Assembly: GCA_963695075.1 (NCBI GenBank)
Contig: CAVOFR010000007.1
Span: 62,001 to 126,000, forward strand
From: CAWCAL01 sp963695075
GTDB lineage: Bacteria > Actinomycetota > Acidimicrobiia > Acidimicrobiales > CAWCAL01
Reading direction: 5' to 3'
DNA: 64,000 nt
Shown here: piece by piece, positions 1-8,899 of the stretch
How positions within the stretch are numbered: the stretch's first letter is position 1
Layout of the letters: the number at the start of each line of letters is the position of its first letter
Notes under the pieces: model-generated
What the model was told of the DNA's origin: nothing
Database searches by the model: none
What the model saw: the letters and a program-made list of their open reading frames with translations, nothing else
Program-made: the position numbers and the translations under genes

Positions 1-526
1 GGACGATCTCGCTGTCCCAGTTGGACGCGAGGAGAAACGAGATCAGCTGAAGAGCCGCCAGCACGTCGGCGGGTTCGAATCCGATGGGGTCCTTGCGGAG
101 AAGGGCGAACTCGTGCGGGCGCCTCTCGAGTCCTCGTTCGAATCCGGCCCGGACGCCGCCGGCGAACGCCTCGAGACCGGCTCGACCCTCGGCGTCCATG
201 GCCTCGAACTGGTCGGCCGCGACCCGGGCGAAGCCGATCCGGCGCGCCACCGAGTCGAGCGGAACCCCTTCGGCCCCCAGGATCTCACTCAGCCGACCCC
301 GACCCAGGCGTACGCGCGTCTCGATCTGGAAGGTCCGGTCCTGACCCTGGCAGAACCCGAGGGCGAACCAGGCATCGGTGTCCGACTCGGCCCGGATGTG
401 CGGTATACCGAAGCGGTCTCGTCGTATCACCACGGGCTCGTCGACACCGTCGACCTCCACCGTGCCGTCGACGGTCGGAAGTCGACGACCCATCAGCCGC
501 ACCAGTGACGCCGCTCGTGATCTCAT
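1..526 (-). CDS. Penicillin acylase family protein (N-terminal part, cut by window edge)
   Basis: Penicillin acylases are N-terminal-nucleophile hydrolases that cleave amide bonds (beta-lactam side chains, acyl-homoserine lactones) and are usually exported precursors that self-process. About 175 codons are visible, reading from ATG 526 off the left edge. The sequence contains the family's N-terminal signature RDRFGIPHIRAES (about residues 36-48), followed by ALGFCQGQDRTFQIE and GRGRLSEILG. That is the alpha-subunit start; the nucleophile serine and beta subunit lie outside the window. I see no convincing signal peptide before the signature, so it may be cytoplasmic, or the start may be elsewhere. 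It is divergent from the PhzF-like gene. Family certain, substrate unknown. Confidence 0.88.
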   Translation of the reverse strand, partial: MRSRAASLVRLMGRRLPTVDGTVEVDGVDEPVVIRRDRFGIPHIRAESDTDAWFALGFCQGQDRTFQIETRVRLGRGRLSEILGAEGVPLDSVARRIGFARVAADQFEAMDAEGRAGLEAFAGGVRAGFERGLERRPHEFALLRKDPIGFEPADVLAALQLISFLLASNWDSEIV

Positions 527-641
527 GAGCCAACCCTGACACGGTCGGCGCCGCCGCGCACACAACCTCCCTCCCTGCCCCCGGCAATCCGGCCGCAATA
601 TCGCCCCGCCGGCCGTGCGGGTGACGCCTACCGTGCTGCCC

Positions 642-1478
642 ATGGCCGATCGACGCATCCACTACATCGACGTCTTCACCGACACCCCGCTGCTCGGCAA
701 CCCGGTCGCCGTCATCCTCGACGGTGCCGACCTGAGCCACAGCTCCATGCAAGCCGTCGCCCGATGGACCAATCTCTCCGAGACCACATTCGTCGTCCCG
801 TCCGATCGAGGCGACTACGGGCTCCGGATCTTCACACCGGTCAGCGAGCTTCCCTTCGCCGGTCACCCGACGGTCGGATCGGCCCACGCCGTCCTCGAAG
901 CCGGCATCGCCGACGGGCCCTCGCTGGTCCAGGACTGCGGCGCCGGACTCGTCCCCATCGAACGGGCCACAGACGGGCAGATCACCGCCATCACACCGCG
1001 CACCGAGCCGACCGGGCGCGACGTCGAGGTCGGAGTCGTCGCGCATGCCCTCCGCATCGATCCGACCGAGGCGATCGAGCCCACCATCATCGATGCCGGA
1101 CCGTGCTGGCTGGTGGTCCGTCTGCGGTCATCGGAGGCGATCGACCGGCTGCAACCGGACCTGGCCGCCATCTCCCGGCTCTCCGAGACCCACGCTCCGC
1201 TCGCCGGCATCACCGTGTACGGGCACGACGACGGCGATCGGGTCACCGTCCGCAGTTTCGCCCCGGCCGAAGGGGTCGCCGAAGACCCCGTCTGCGGGTC
1301 GGGCAACGCGGCCGTCGGGTGGCATCGGACCCTGACCGAAGGTCCGATCGCGCCGTACGTCGCCCGGCAGGGAGCGGCGCTTTCCCGCGACGGCCGCGTC
1401 GCTGTGTCGTATCCCGACGACCGGGTTGCCATCGGAGGCCACGCGGTCACGACCGTGACCGGTGTGCTGCACCTCTGA
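642..1478 (+). CDS. PhzF family phenazine biosynthesis-like isomerase/epimerase
   Basis: A 278-residue protein of the PhzF/diaminopimelate-epimerase fold, in which a conserved glutamate shuttles protons on small hydroxy or amino acids. Visible marks are the N-terminal RRIHYIDVFTDTPLLGNPVAV, the catalytic Glu in NLSETTFV (about residue 47), FAGHPTVGSAH, and the C-terminal DPVCGSGNAA loop. I chose ATG 642 over an in-frame GTG at 615 because TACCGT (629-634), a TANNNT -10 hexamer, ends 7 nt before it, the leaderless spacing seen at several genes here. No phenazine genes are nearby, so the substrate cannot be inferred; most PhzF relatives are unassigned. Confidence 0.9.
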   Translation: MADRRIHYIDVFTDTPLLGNPVAVILDGADLSHSSMQAVARWTNLSETTFVVPSDRGDYGLRIFTPVSELPFAGHPTVGSAHAVLEAGIADGPSLVQDCGAGLVPIERATDGQITAITPRTEPTGRDVEVGVVAHALRIDPTEAIEPTIIDAGPCWLVVRLRSSEAIDRLQPDLAAISRLSETHAPLAGITVYGHDDGDRVTVRSFAPAEGVAEDPVCGSGNAAVGWHRTLTEGPIAPYVARQGAALSRDGRVAVSYPDDRVAIGGHAVTTVTGVLHL

Positions 1479-1616
1479 TCACAGCGGGCCATCACGGACC
1501 TGGGGGGACCGGACCAACCTCGGAGGTTGGCAAGTCCTTCCCTGAGCGTCGGCGGCGGCGAATATGCACCGGGAATGGAACCTGATCGTCACCGGGCCCA
1601 TGTATCGTCGGTCCCC

Positions 1617-1870
1617 GTGCAAATCGCAGCATTCCAGGCCCTGATGGAGGAAATCTACGGCGAGGCCGATCGCTCGCGGGGCTGGCCGCCACCGTGGCCT
1701 GGCTGTGCGAGGAGACCGGTGAACTGGCTCAGGCGGTCCGGAAGGGCGACGCCGAGGCCCAACTGCACGAGTTGGGTGACGTGCTGGCGTGGCTGGCGTC
1801 GCTGGCCAACCAACTCGATCTGTCCCTGACCGAAGCCGCCCAGCGCTACGTCGACAGCCCGCCGCACTGA
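1617..1870 (+). pseudogene. MazG-like nucleotide pyrophosphohydrolase, single-base frameshift
   Basis: MazG-like proteins are small all-alpha NTP pyrophosphatases (house-cleaning enzymes). The first frame gives IAAFQALMEEIYGEADRSRG from GTG 1617; the next frame gives LAATVAWLCEETGELAQAV and then HELGDVLAWLASLANQLDL to the stop at 1868. Joined, they form an ordinary ~84-residue MazG-like domain with its EExGE and ELxDVxxW metal-binding helices. The break falls at the GGGG run 1678-1681, where one extra G would restore the frame. A homopolymer miscall is as likely as real inactivation. TATCGT (1601-1608 region) precedes the GTG at leaderless distance; an in-frame ATG at 1575 is the alternative start. 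Confidence 0.75.
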
Positions 1871-1932
1871 CCGACGTGCCGGTCCCCGCAGCCCGGCGGT
1901 CCCGGGCCTGATGCCATGACGGGGGCCACGGA

Positions 1933-2949
<1,017 letters not shown>

Positions 2950-2978
2950 GGGTCAGAGCGTACCGGTCCGCCGCCGAG

Positions 2979-3455
2979 CTACCGGTGGAGTTCGAACGCC
3001 TCGTGCAGCACCTGCACGGCGAGATCAGCTTGCTCCTCGCGGACGACACACGACGTCCTTATCGCCGACGTCGAGATCATCTCGATGTTGACCCCGTGCT
3101 CGGCCAGGGTCTCGAACATGGTCGCGGCCACGCCGGGATTGGACTTCATCCCCGCTCCGACGATGCTCACCCGCGCGATCTCGCTGTCCGAGGCGACCCC
3201 CGTCGCCCCGAGCTCGGGTAGGAGCTTCTCCAGGGTCTCGAGTCCGGCGTCGAGGTCCTCGTGGGGCAGGGTGAAGGAGATGTCGGTCACCCCCTGATCC
3301 GACACGTTCTGCACGATCATGTCCACGTTGACCTGCCGGTCGGCAAGCCCTCGGAACAGCCTGGCAGCGATGCCGGGCTCATCCGCCAGCCCGCTGACGG
3401 TCACCTTGGCCTCGGATGTGTCGTGGGTGACGGCGCGAATTATCGGTTGTTCCAT
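2979..3455 (-). CDS. Probable internal in-frame start: aspartate kinase beta (ACT) subunit
   Basis: In several actinobacteria and bacilli, lysC encodes two overlapping products, the beta subunit being the C-terminal ACT half translated from an internal start. Here an in-frame ATG at 3455 begins MEQPIIRAVTHDTSEAKVTV, which aligns with the usual beta-subunit start. It is preceded on the minus strand by a strong purine-rich ribosome site (GAGGAAGAGGATTCC) ending directly at the ATG. The product would be 158 residues: two ACT domains and no kinase domain. That the internal start is used is inferred from this site and from family precedent. Confidence 0.6.
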   Translation of the reverse strand: MEQPIIRAVTHDTSEAKVTVSGLADEPGIAARLFRGLADRQVNVDMIVQNVSDQGVTDISFTLPHEDLDAGLETLEKLLPELGATGVASDSEIARVSIVGAGMKSNPGVAATMFETLAEHGVNIEMISTSAIRTSCVVREEQADLAVQVLHEAFELHR

Positions 3456-4199
3456 GGAATCCTCTTCCTCTTCGAACACGACCCAGGTACCCGGTTCCCA
3501 GGTGAACGCAGAACGGACATGAATGGGGACGCCGTGGGTCCGAGCGAACTCGACCGACCGCATGGCCGGCTTGGGACATCCGGTGGCCGTCATCTCCAAC
3601 AGCTCGTCGAACGTGATGCTCTCCATCTTGCGCGCCTCGGGCACGACCTGCGGGTCGGTGGTGAACACCCCCGATACGTCGGTGTAGAGCTCGCACGCGT
3701 CTGCGCCCAGGGCCTCGGCCAGGGCCACCGCGGTCGTGTCGGACCCACCCCGGCCCAGAAAGGTGACGTCGTTGTCCGTGGACACGCCCTGAGATCCGCC
3801 CACGACCGGCACCATGCCGTCGTCGATGGCGGATCTCACCCGGTCCGGTCGCACCTCGACGATCCGGGCCTTCGTGTGATTCGTGTCGGTTCGGAAACCG
3901 GCCTGGCTGCCCGTGAACGATGCCGCCGGCACGCCGGCGGCATCGAGTGCCATGCACATCAGCGCGCTGGCCTTGCGTTCTCCGGCCGTGATGAGCATGT
4001 CCATCTCGCGACCGGGTGGGGCATCCGACAGCTCGGCCGCGGTGCGGATGAGGTCATCGGTCTCCTTGCCCATGGCCGAGATGACGACTACCACGTCGTC
4101 ACCCCGCCGTCGGGTCCGGACCACGTGTTCGGCAACGGCGCGCATGCGGTCGGCGTCCGCCACCGACGTCCCACCGTATTTCTGGACGACCAGTCCCAT
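2979..4199 (-). CDS. lysC: Aspartate kinase (alpha subunit)
   Basis: Phosphorylates aspartate, the committed and feedback-controlled step of lysine/threonine/methionine synthesis. The 406-residue product opens with VVQKYGGTSVADADRM, the amino-acid kinase signature, contains the LGRGGSDTTAVALAEAL ATP/aspartate site around residues 170-190, and ends with two ACT domains (from about 265 and 345) that bind regulatory amino acids. ATG 4199 is preceded at 7 nt by TACGCT, exactly as at asd, indicating a leaderless transcript. An internal start inside this gene (see the entry ending at 3455) would make a separate ACT-domain subunit. Confidence 0.96.
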   Translation of the reverse strand: MGLVVQKYGGTSVADADRMRAVAEHVVRTRRRGDDVVVVISAMGKETDDLIRTAAELSDAPPGREMDMLITAGERKASALMCMALDAAGVPAASFTGSQAGFRTDTNHTKARIVEVRPDRVRSAIDDGMVPVVGGSQGVSTDNDVTFLGRGGSDTTAVALAEALGADACELYTDVSGVFTTDPQVVPEARKMESITFDELLEMTATGCPKPAMRSVEFARTHGVPIHVRSAFTWEPGTWVVFEEEEDSMEQPIIRAVTHDTSEAKVTVSGLADEPGIAARLFRGLADRQVNVDMIVQNVSDQGVTDISFTLPHEDLDAGLETLEKLLPELGATGVASDSEIARVSIVGAGMKSNPGVAATMFETLAEHGVNIEMISTSAIRTSCVVREEQADLAVQVLHEAFELHR

Positions 4200-4262
4200 G
4201 GTCAGAAGCGTAACGGCCAGTGACATCCACACCGGCACCCTGGCAGCTACCGTCCAGCGGGT

Positions 4263-5249
4263 ATGGGAACGTCGAAACGGGAACGGCAGAAGGATCGACA
4301 TCGAGCCCGCCTGGCCGCGGCCCGAAACGCCCGCAAACAGCGGGACCGACGACGACGCCTCACCGCGGTGGTCGGCTCGTTGCTCCTGTTCGGCCTCATC
4401 GCCGGCCTGGTCGTCAGCCTGAACCAGGACGATTCCCTCGATGTCGCCACCGGCGAGACGTCCGAGATCGATCCGCTTTCGTCCACCACCGTCCCCGGCG
4501 ACGCGCCGACATCACCCGATCCGGTCGAGTTCCTCACCGAACCCGGCGAGGAGATCACCGGCGAGACCCCCTGCCCGGAACCGGACGGTTCCTCACCGCG
4601 AACGACACGGTTCGAACAGCCTCCGCCCACGTGCATACAGCCGGACGTCCCATACGCGGCGATCGTCCACACGACCCAGGGTGACTTCACCCTGGCGCTC
4701 GACCAGGAGGCAGCTCCCGCATCGGTGAACAACTTCGTCGTCCTCTCCCGTTACCACTTCTACGACGACGTCTCGTTCCATCGGATGATCCCCGAGTTCG
4801 TCGTCCAGGCCGGCGACCCGCTCGGCGACAACGACCAGACCGAGGAACCCGACCAAACACCCGGCGTCGGGGGTCCGGGCTACCAATTCGACGATGCCCT
4901 TCCCGACTCGATCGAGGCCTACACCACCAACAGCCTGGCCATGGCCAACGCCGGGCCCGGCACGAACGGCAGCCAGTGGTTCATCTACCTGGGTCCCGAC
5001 GACGGCAGCGGAATGCAGGGCGCGGGTCCCAACCATCCGCGCTTCGGTGACCTGGTGTTCGGCTTCGACGTCGTCGACGCCATTTCGACGATCCCCTCCG
5101 ACCCCACCACCGGCCTGCCGCTCGAGATCGCCCGGATCACCGGGATCGACATCGCCGAAGGCGACGCCGCCACCCAGATCCTCGAGCTCGCCGAACAGGC
5201 CAACGCCGCCACCACCACCGTTCCGCCTTCCACCACCCCGGCCGGGTAG
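4263..5249 (+). CDS. Membrane-anchored cyclophilin-type peptidyl-prolyl isomerase
   Basis: Accelerates cis-trans isomerisation of X-Pro bonds, probably outside the membrane. The 328-residue protein has a very basic N-terminus (residues 1-35), one membrane helix (about 36-54, VVGSLLLFGLIAGLVVSL), an acidic Ser/Pro/Thr-rich spacer, then a cyclophilin domain from about residue 125 with DVSFHRMIPEFVVQAGDP and NGSQWFIYLGP. The tail is Thr/Pro-rich. N-in anchoring puts the catalytic domain on the cell surface. It is divergent from lysC; TACCGT lies 9 nt before the ATG. Anchored cyclophilins of this layout are common in actinobacteria. Confidence 0.9.
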   Translation: MGTSKRERQKDRHRARLAAARNARKQRDRRRRLTAVVGSLLLFGLIAGLVVSLNQDDSLDVATGETSEIDPLSSTTVPGDAPTSPDPVEFLTEPGEEITGETPCPEPDGSSPRTTRFEQPPPTCIQPDVPYAAIVHTTQGDFTLALDQEAAPASVNNFVVLSRYHFYDDVSFHRMIPEFVVQAGDPLGDNDQTEEPDQTPGVGGPGYQFDDALPDSIEAYTTNSLAMANAGPGTNGSQWFIYLGPDDGSGMQGAGPNHPRFGDLVFGFDVVDAISTIPSDPTTGLPLEIARITGIDIAEGDAATQILELAEQANAATTTVPPSTTPAG

Positions 5250-5279
5250 ACGGGCGAGCCGGCTCGCCTAGCCACGGGA

Positions 5280-5297
5280 GCTACCCGTCGGTAACAT
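5280..5297 (+). promoter_or_regulatory. Leaderless promoter overlapped by an imperfect GCTACC-N4-GGTAAC palindrome
   Basis: GCTACC (5280-5285), CGTC, GGTAAC (5290-5295) differs from the perfect palindrome before ccr copy 2 by one arm base and has the same 4-nt spacer. Its right arm runs into TAACAT (5292-5297), a TANNNT -10 hexamer 7 nt before ATG 5305. An operator bound by a dimeric regulator that covers the promoter is the simplest reading. The right arm alone could instead be just the -10 element. Confidence 0.5.
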
Positions 5298-5304
5298 CGG
5301 CGAC

Positions 5305-6156
5305 ATGAGCATCAGCAGTGTCGGAATCGTCGGATCGGGAATCATGGGCTCGGGCATCGCCGAGGTCGCGGCCAAGGCGGGCTGCACGGTCATCCTGCGA
5401 TCCAGGAGACAGGAGACGGCCGATGCCATGCTGGCCGGCCTCGAGAAATCGCTCGCCAAGCAGGTACAGAAGGAGCGCATCGACGAGGCCGAATCCGAGG
5501 CCGTACGCGGCCGGGTAACCGGGACATCGGCCCTCGAGGACCTCGCCGAGTGCGATCTGGTGATCGAGTCGGTTCTCGAGGACCTCGAGATCAAGCAGGA
5601 GCTGTTCAGCGAGCTCGATCGGGTGTGCAAGCACGACACGATCCTCGCCACCAACACATCGACCCTGCCGGTCATCGAGATGGCCATGGAGACGCACCGT
5701 CCCGACAAGGTCTGCGGGGTGCACTTCTTCAACCCGGCGCCGGCCATGAAGCTGGTCGAGCTCATCAAGCCGCTCACCACCAGTGACGAGACCATGACCG
5801 CCGTGCAGTCGTTCGCAGAGGCCTGCGGCAAGGATCCCGTGCTGGTCAAGGACCGAGCCGGGTTCATCGTCAACGCGCTCCTGTTCCCCTATCTCAACAA
5901 TGCGGTCCGCATGATGGTCAACGGCACCGCCTCGATCGAGGACATCGACACCGCCATGAAAGGTGGGTGCGGATTCCCGATGGGTCCCTTCGCCCTCCTC
6001 GACCTCGTCGGGTTGGACACCTCGCTCGCGATCCTCGACGCCCTCTACGACGAGTTCCGCGACCCCAACTACTCGGCCGACCCATTGCTGCGCCGCATGG
6101 TCACCGCCGGCCAGTTGGGTCGGAAATCGGGCCACGGCTTCTTCGACTACCGCTGA
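5305..6156 (+). CDS. 3-hydroxybutyryl-CoA dehydrogenase
   Basis: NAD(P)-dependent oxidoreductase interconverting acetoacetyl-CoA and 3-hydroxybutyryl-CoA, at the entry of the ethylmalonyl-CoA pathway or in beta-oxidation. The 283-residue protein has the Rossmann motif GIVGSGIMGSGIAEVAAKAG at its start, the HFFNPAPAMKLVE catalytic histidine motif (about residue 138), and the C-terminal dimerisation domain ending in KSGHGFFDY. It carries the shared palindrome in its promoter and lies in the same region as thiolase, two ccr genes, epimerase and ethylmalonyl-CoA mutase. Length and motifs are typical of the single-domain FadB2/Hbd type rather than the large fused FadB. Confidence 0.93.
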   Translation: MSISSVGIVGSGIMGSGIAEVAAKAGCTVILRSRRQETADAMLAGLEKSLAKQVQKERIDEAESEAVRGRVTGTSALEDLAECDLVIESVLEDLEIKQELFSELDRVCKHDTILATNTSTLPVIEMAMETHRPDKVCGVHFFNPAPAMKLVELIKPLTTSDETMTAVQSFAEACGKDPVLVKDRAGFIVNALLFPYLNNAVRMMVNGTASIEDIDTAMKGGCGFPMGPFALLDLVGLDTSLAILDALYDEFRDPNYSADPLLRRMVTAGQLGRKSGHGFFDYR

Positions 6157-6179
6157 GCGGGGGACCGGGGCCCTTCCGA

Positions 6180-6872
6180 GTGGCGCCGATCCGACCACCG
6201 CAGAGCCGGTACCGATTCCCCGACGACCTCGTACCCGACGAGGCCGGGATCGTCGCCATCGGCGCGGACCTGGAGCCCGGGACGCTGCTCGCCGCCTACC
6301 GGGCCGGGCTCTTTCCCATGAAGGTCCAGGGGCACCTGGCCTGGTTCTCGCCCGACCCCCGGTGCATCATCCCCCCGACCGAGATGTACGTCAGCCGCTC
6401 CCTCCGCAAGAGTGCCCGTCGCTATCGCGTGACCATCGACCGGGCCTTCGACGCCGTGATCGAGGCGTGCGGCGATCCCGACCGACCCCACGGCTGGATC
6501 GACCGGGAGTTCCGCGACGCCTACGGCCGGCTGCACCGGATGGGCTGGGCCCACAGCATCGAGTGCTGGGACGATCGGGATCGGCTCGTAGGCGGGCTCT
6601 ACGGTGTGGCCATCGGCCGGTTCTTCGCCGGCGAATCCATGTTCCACACCGAGCGTGACGCGTCCAAGGTGGCCATGCTCCACCTGACCGACCGTCTCGC
6701 CCCTCTGGACGCTGCCCTGTTCGACGTCCAGTGGGTGACCGACCATCTCGCGTCTCTGGGTGCGGTCGAGATCCCGGCCGCGACATACCGCGCCCTCCTG
6801 GTCGAAGCATGCAACCGGCCGGGACCGGACTGGCCTCCGAATAGCCCATCCGACGGCGACCAGGGACAATGA
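6180..6872 (+). CDS. aat: Leucyl/phenylalanyl-tRNA-protein transferase
   Basis: Transfers Leu or Phe from tRNA to proteins with basic N-terminal residues, marking them for ClpS/ClpAP degradation. From GTG 6180 the product is 230 residues, standard for Aat, and begins within a few residues of the conserved FPDDLVPDEAGIVAIGADL. Further signatures are AYRAGLFPM, WFSPDPRCIIPP, HGWIDREFRDAY and GRFFAGESMFH. The frame is open much further upstream inside the dehydrogenase gene, but family length and a GGGGGACCGGGG purine run before the GTG support this start. The stop overlaps the next start by 4 nt (ATGA), so it is coupled to the mutase. Confidence 0.92.
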   Translation: MAPIRPPQSRYRFPDDLVPDEAGIVAIGADLEPGTLLAAYRAGLFPMKVQGHLAWFSPDPRCIIPPTEMYVSRSLRKSARRYRVTIDRAFDAVIEACGDPDRPHGWIDREFRDAYGRLHRMGWAHSIECWDDRDRLVGGLYGVAIGRFFAGESMFHTERDASKVAMLHLTDRLAPLDAALFDVQWVTDHLASLGAVEIPAATYRALLVEACNRPGPDWPPNSPSDGDQGQ

Positions 6873-8860
6873 ACACCATGAGCAGCGCCTCTTCCTCGAC
6901 TGGATCCCCCGAACGAGACCGGCCCTGGGTGATGCGGACCTACAGCGGTCATTCCACGGCGAAGGCGTCCAACGAGCTGTACCGCACCAACCTGGCCAAG
7001 GGCCAGACTGGTCTGTCGATCGCGTTCGACCTGCCCACCCAGACCGGCTACGACCCCGACCATGTCCTGGCCGCGGGCGAGGTGGGCAAGGTCGGGGTCC
7101 CCGTGGTCCACCTGGGCCACATGCGCACGCTCCTCGAAGGCATTCCCACCGGCGAGATGAACACGTCGATGACGATCAACGCCCCGGCGGCATGGCTGTT
7201 GGGCCTCTACGTGGCCAATGCCGCCGACCACGGCGTGACCTCCACTGCGCTTCGGGGTACCACGCAGAACGACATCGTCAAGGAGTACCTGAGCCGCGGC
7301 ACGTACATCTATCCGCCCGGGCCCTCGCGGCGTCTGATCGTCGACATGGTGGCGTTCTGCAGCGAACACGTTCCGAAGTGGAACCCCATGAACGTGTGCA
7401 GCTATCACCTCCAGGAGGCCGGCGCCACACCCGTGCAGGAGATCGCGTACGCCCTGGCCACGGCCATCGGAGTCCTCGATGCCGTCCGCGAGTCGGGCCA
7501 GGTCGGACCCGACCGGTTCCCCGCCGTGGTGGCCTCGATATCGTTCTTCGTCAACGCCGGCATCCGCTTCGTCGAGGAGACCTGCAAGATGCGGGCGTTC
7601 ACCGAGATGTGGGATCACATCTGCCTCGACCGCTACGGCGTCACCGACCCCAAGGCACGACGGTTCCGCTACGGCGTCCAGGTCAACAGCCTCGGACTCA
7701 CCGAGGCCCAGCCCGAGAACAACGTTCAACGCATCGTGCTCGAAATGCTCGGCGTCACCCTCTCCAAGCGTGCTCGGGCCCGCTCCATCCAGCTGCCGGC
7801 CTGGAACGAGGCGATGGGTCTGCCCCGCCCATGGGACCAGCAGTGGTCCCTGCGCGTCCAGCAGGTCCTGGCGTTCGAATCCGACCTGTTGGAGCACGAA
7901 GACCTCTTCGACGGCTCCGTCGTCGTCGAGCGGCGTACCGCGGAGCTCATCGACGCGGCCCGGGCCGAACTGGACGAGGTCCTGGCCATGGGTGGCGCGT
8001 TCGAGGCGATCGACGAGCTGAAGGGTCGACTGGTCAGATCGCACACCGAGCGCCTGCGCCGGCTCGAATCCAACGACCTCACGGTCGTGGGCGTGAACGC
8101 CTACACCGAAACGGCAGAGTCGCCCCTGGCCGGCGCGGACAACATCATGCGCGTCGACCGCGGGGTCCAGGCCGAGATGATCAGCGACGTCGAATCGTGG
8201 CGCGCCGGGCGTGACGCAACCGCGGTGACCGAGGCCAGGCGGGCACTCGAGCGGGCGGCGTCGGGGTCGGACAACATCATGCCGGCCACCATCGCCATGG
8301 CCGAGGCCGGCGGAACGACCGGCGAGTGGGCCGACACGCTCCGCGCTGTCTTCGGTGAGTACCGGGCCCCCACCGGGGTCGCAGCAGCCGTGGGAGCGGG
8401 CCACAGCCCGTCGCTCAGCGAGCTCGCATCCCGGTCGGCCGCGATCACCGGTGGCCCCCCCCGGATCCTGGTGGCCAAACCCGGGCTCGACGGCCACTCG
8501 AACGGGGCCGAGCAGATCGCCGTGGCCGCACGCGACGCCGGCATGGAGGTCGTCTATCAGGGCATCCGGCTCACTCCCGAGCAGATCGCCGCGGCCGCAC
8601 GCGATGAAGACGTCGACATCGTCGGCCTCTCGATCCTGTCGGGGAGCCACCTGGAACTGGTCCCGGTGGTGATCGATCAGCTCAGGAACGCAGGTGTGAG
8701 CGCCCCGGTGGTGGTCGGTGGCATCATTCCCGAGGAGGATCGCTCCACGCTCGAGGAGTACGGGGCCGAAGCGGTCTACACACCGAAGGACTTCGAGCTC
8801 GGTCGCATCATGGGTGAGATGCTCGAGTTCGCCGTCGCACACCGGGCCGAGAACCGATAA
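6869..8860 (+). CDS. meaA: Ethylmalonyl-CoA mutase (MeaA type, B12-dependent)
   Basis: Coenzyme-B12 enzyme that rearranges (2R)-ethylmalonyl-CoA to methylsuccinyl-CoA in the ethylmalonyl-CoA pathway. The 663-residue single chain contains the mutase barrel (residues ~20-500) with RTYSGHSTAKASNELYRTNL and DLPTQTGYDPDHVLA, and a C-terminal cobalamin-binding domain (~525-655) with the base-off motif PGLDGHSNGAEQIA and LSILSGSH. The N-terminal wording and ~660-residue length match MeaA/Ecm rather than methylmalonyl-CoA mutase or isobutyryl-CoA mutase. It is translationally coupled to aat; a second ATG 9 nt downstream is an alternative start. Neighbouring ccr and epimerase genes support the assignment. 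Confidence 0.92.
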   Translation: MNTMSSASSSTGSPERDRPWVMRTYSGHSTAKASNELYRTNLAKGQTGLSIAFDLPTQTGYDPDHVLAAGEVGKVGVPVVHLGHMRTLLEGIPTGEMNTSMTINAPAAWLLGLYVANAADHGVTSTALRGTTQNDIVKEYLSRGTYIYPPGPSRRLIVDMVAFCSEHVPKWNPMNVCSYHLQEAGATPVQEIAYALATAIGVLDAVRESGQVGPDRFPAVVASISFFVNAGIRFVEETCKMRAFTEMWDHICLDRYGVTDPKARRFRYGVQVNSLGLTEAQPENNVQRIVLEMLGVTLSKRARARSIQLPAWNEAMGLPRPWDQQWSLRVQQVLAFESDLLEHEDLFDGSVVVERRTAELIDAARAELDEVLAMGGAFEAIDELKGRLVRSHTERLRRLESNDLTVVGVNAYTETAESPLAGADNIMRVDRGVQAEMISDVESWRAGRDATAVTEARRALERAASGSDNIMPATIAMAEAGGTTGEWADTLRAVFGEYRAPTGVAAAVGAGHSPSLSELASRSAAITGGPPRILVAKPGLDGHSNGAEQIAVAARDAGMEVVYQGIRLTPEQIAAAARDEDVDIVGLSILSGSHLELVPVVIDQLRNAGVSAPVVVGGIIPEEDRSTLEEYGAEAVYTPKDFELGRIMGEMLEFAVAHRAENR

Positions 8861-8899
8861 AGCCTTCACCGGAGGGGTCTCGGCGCCGAAGGAGATCCA

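Noticed and set aside
285..1046. Long minus-strand open frame over the PhzF gene
   Set aside because: It is antisense to a clear PhzF protein and crosses the divergent promoter; composition is that of a GC-rich shadow frame.
1514..1530. CCAACCTC-G-GAGGTTGG inverted repeat as a terminator after the PhzF-like gene
   Set aside because: The central loop is too small for the full stem, and no T-run follows; it may be chance.
1532..1560. Possible further degenerate copy of the dispersed repeat (TCCCTGAGCGTCGG core)
   Set aside because: Only about 13 nt resemble copy E; head and second stem arm are missing.
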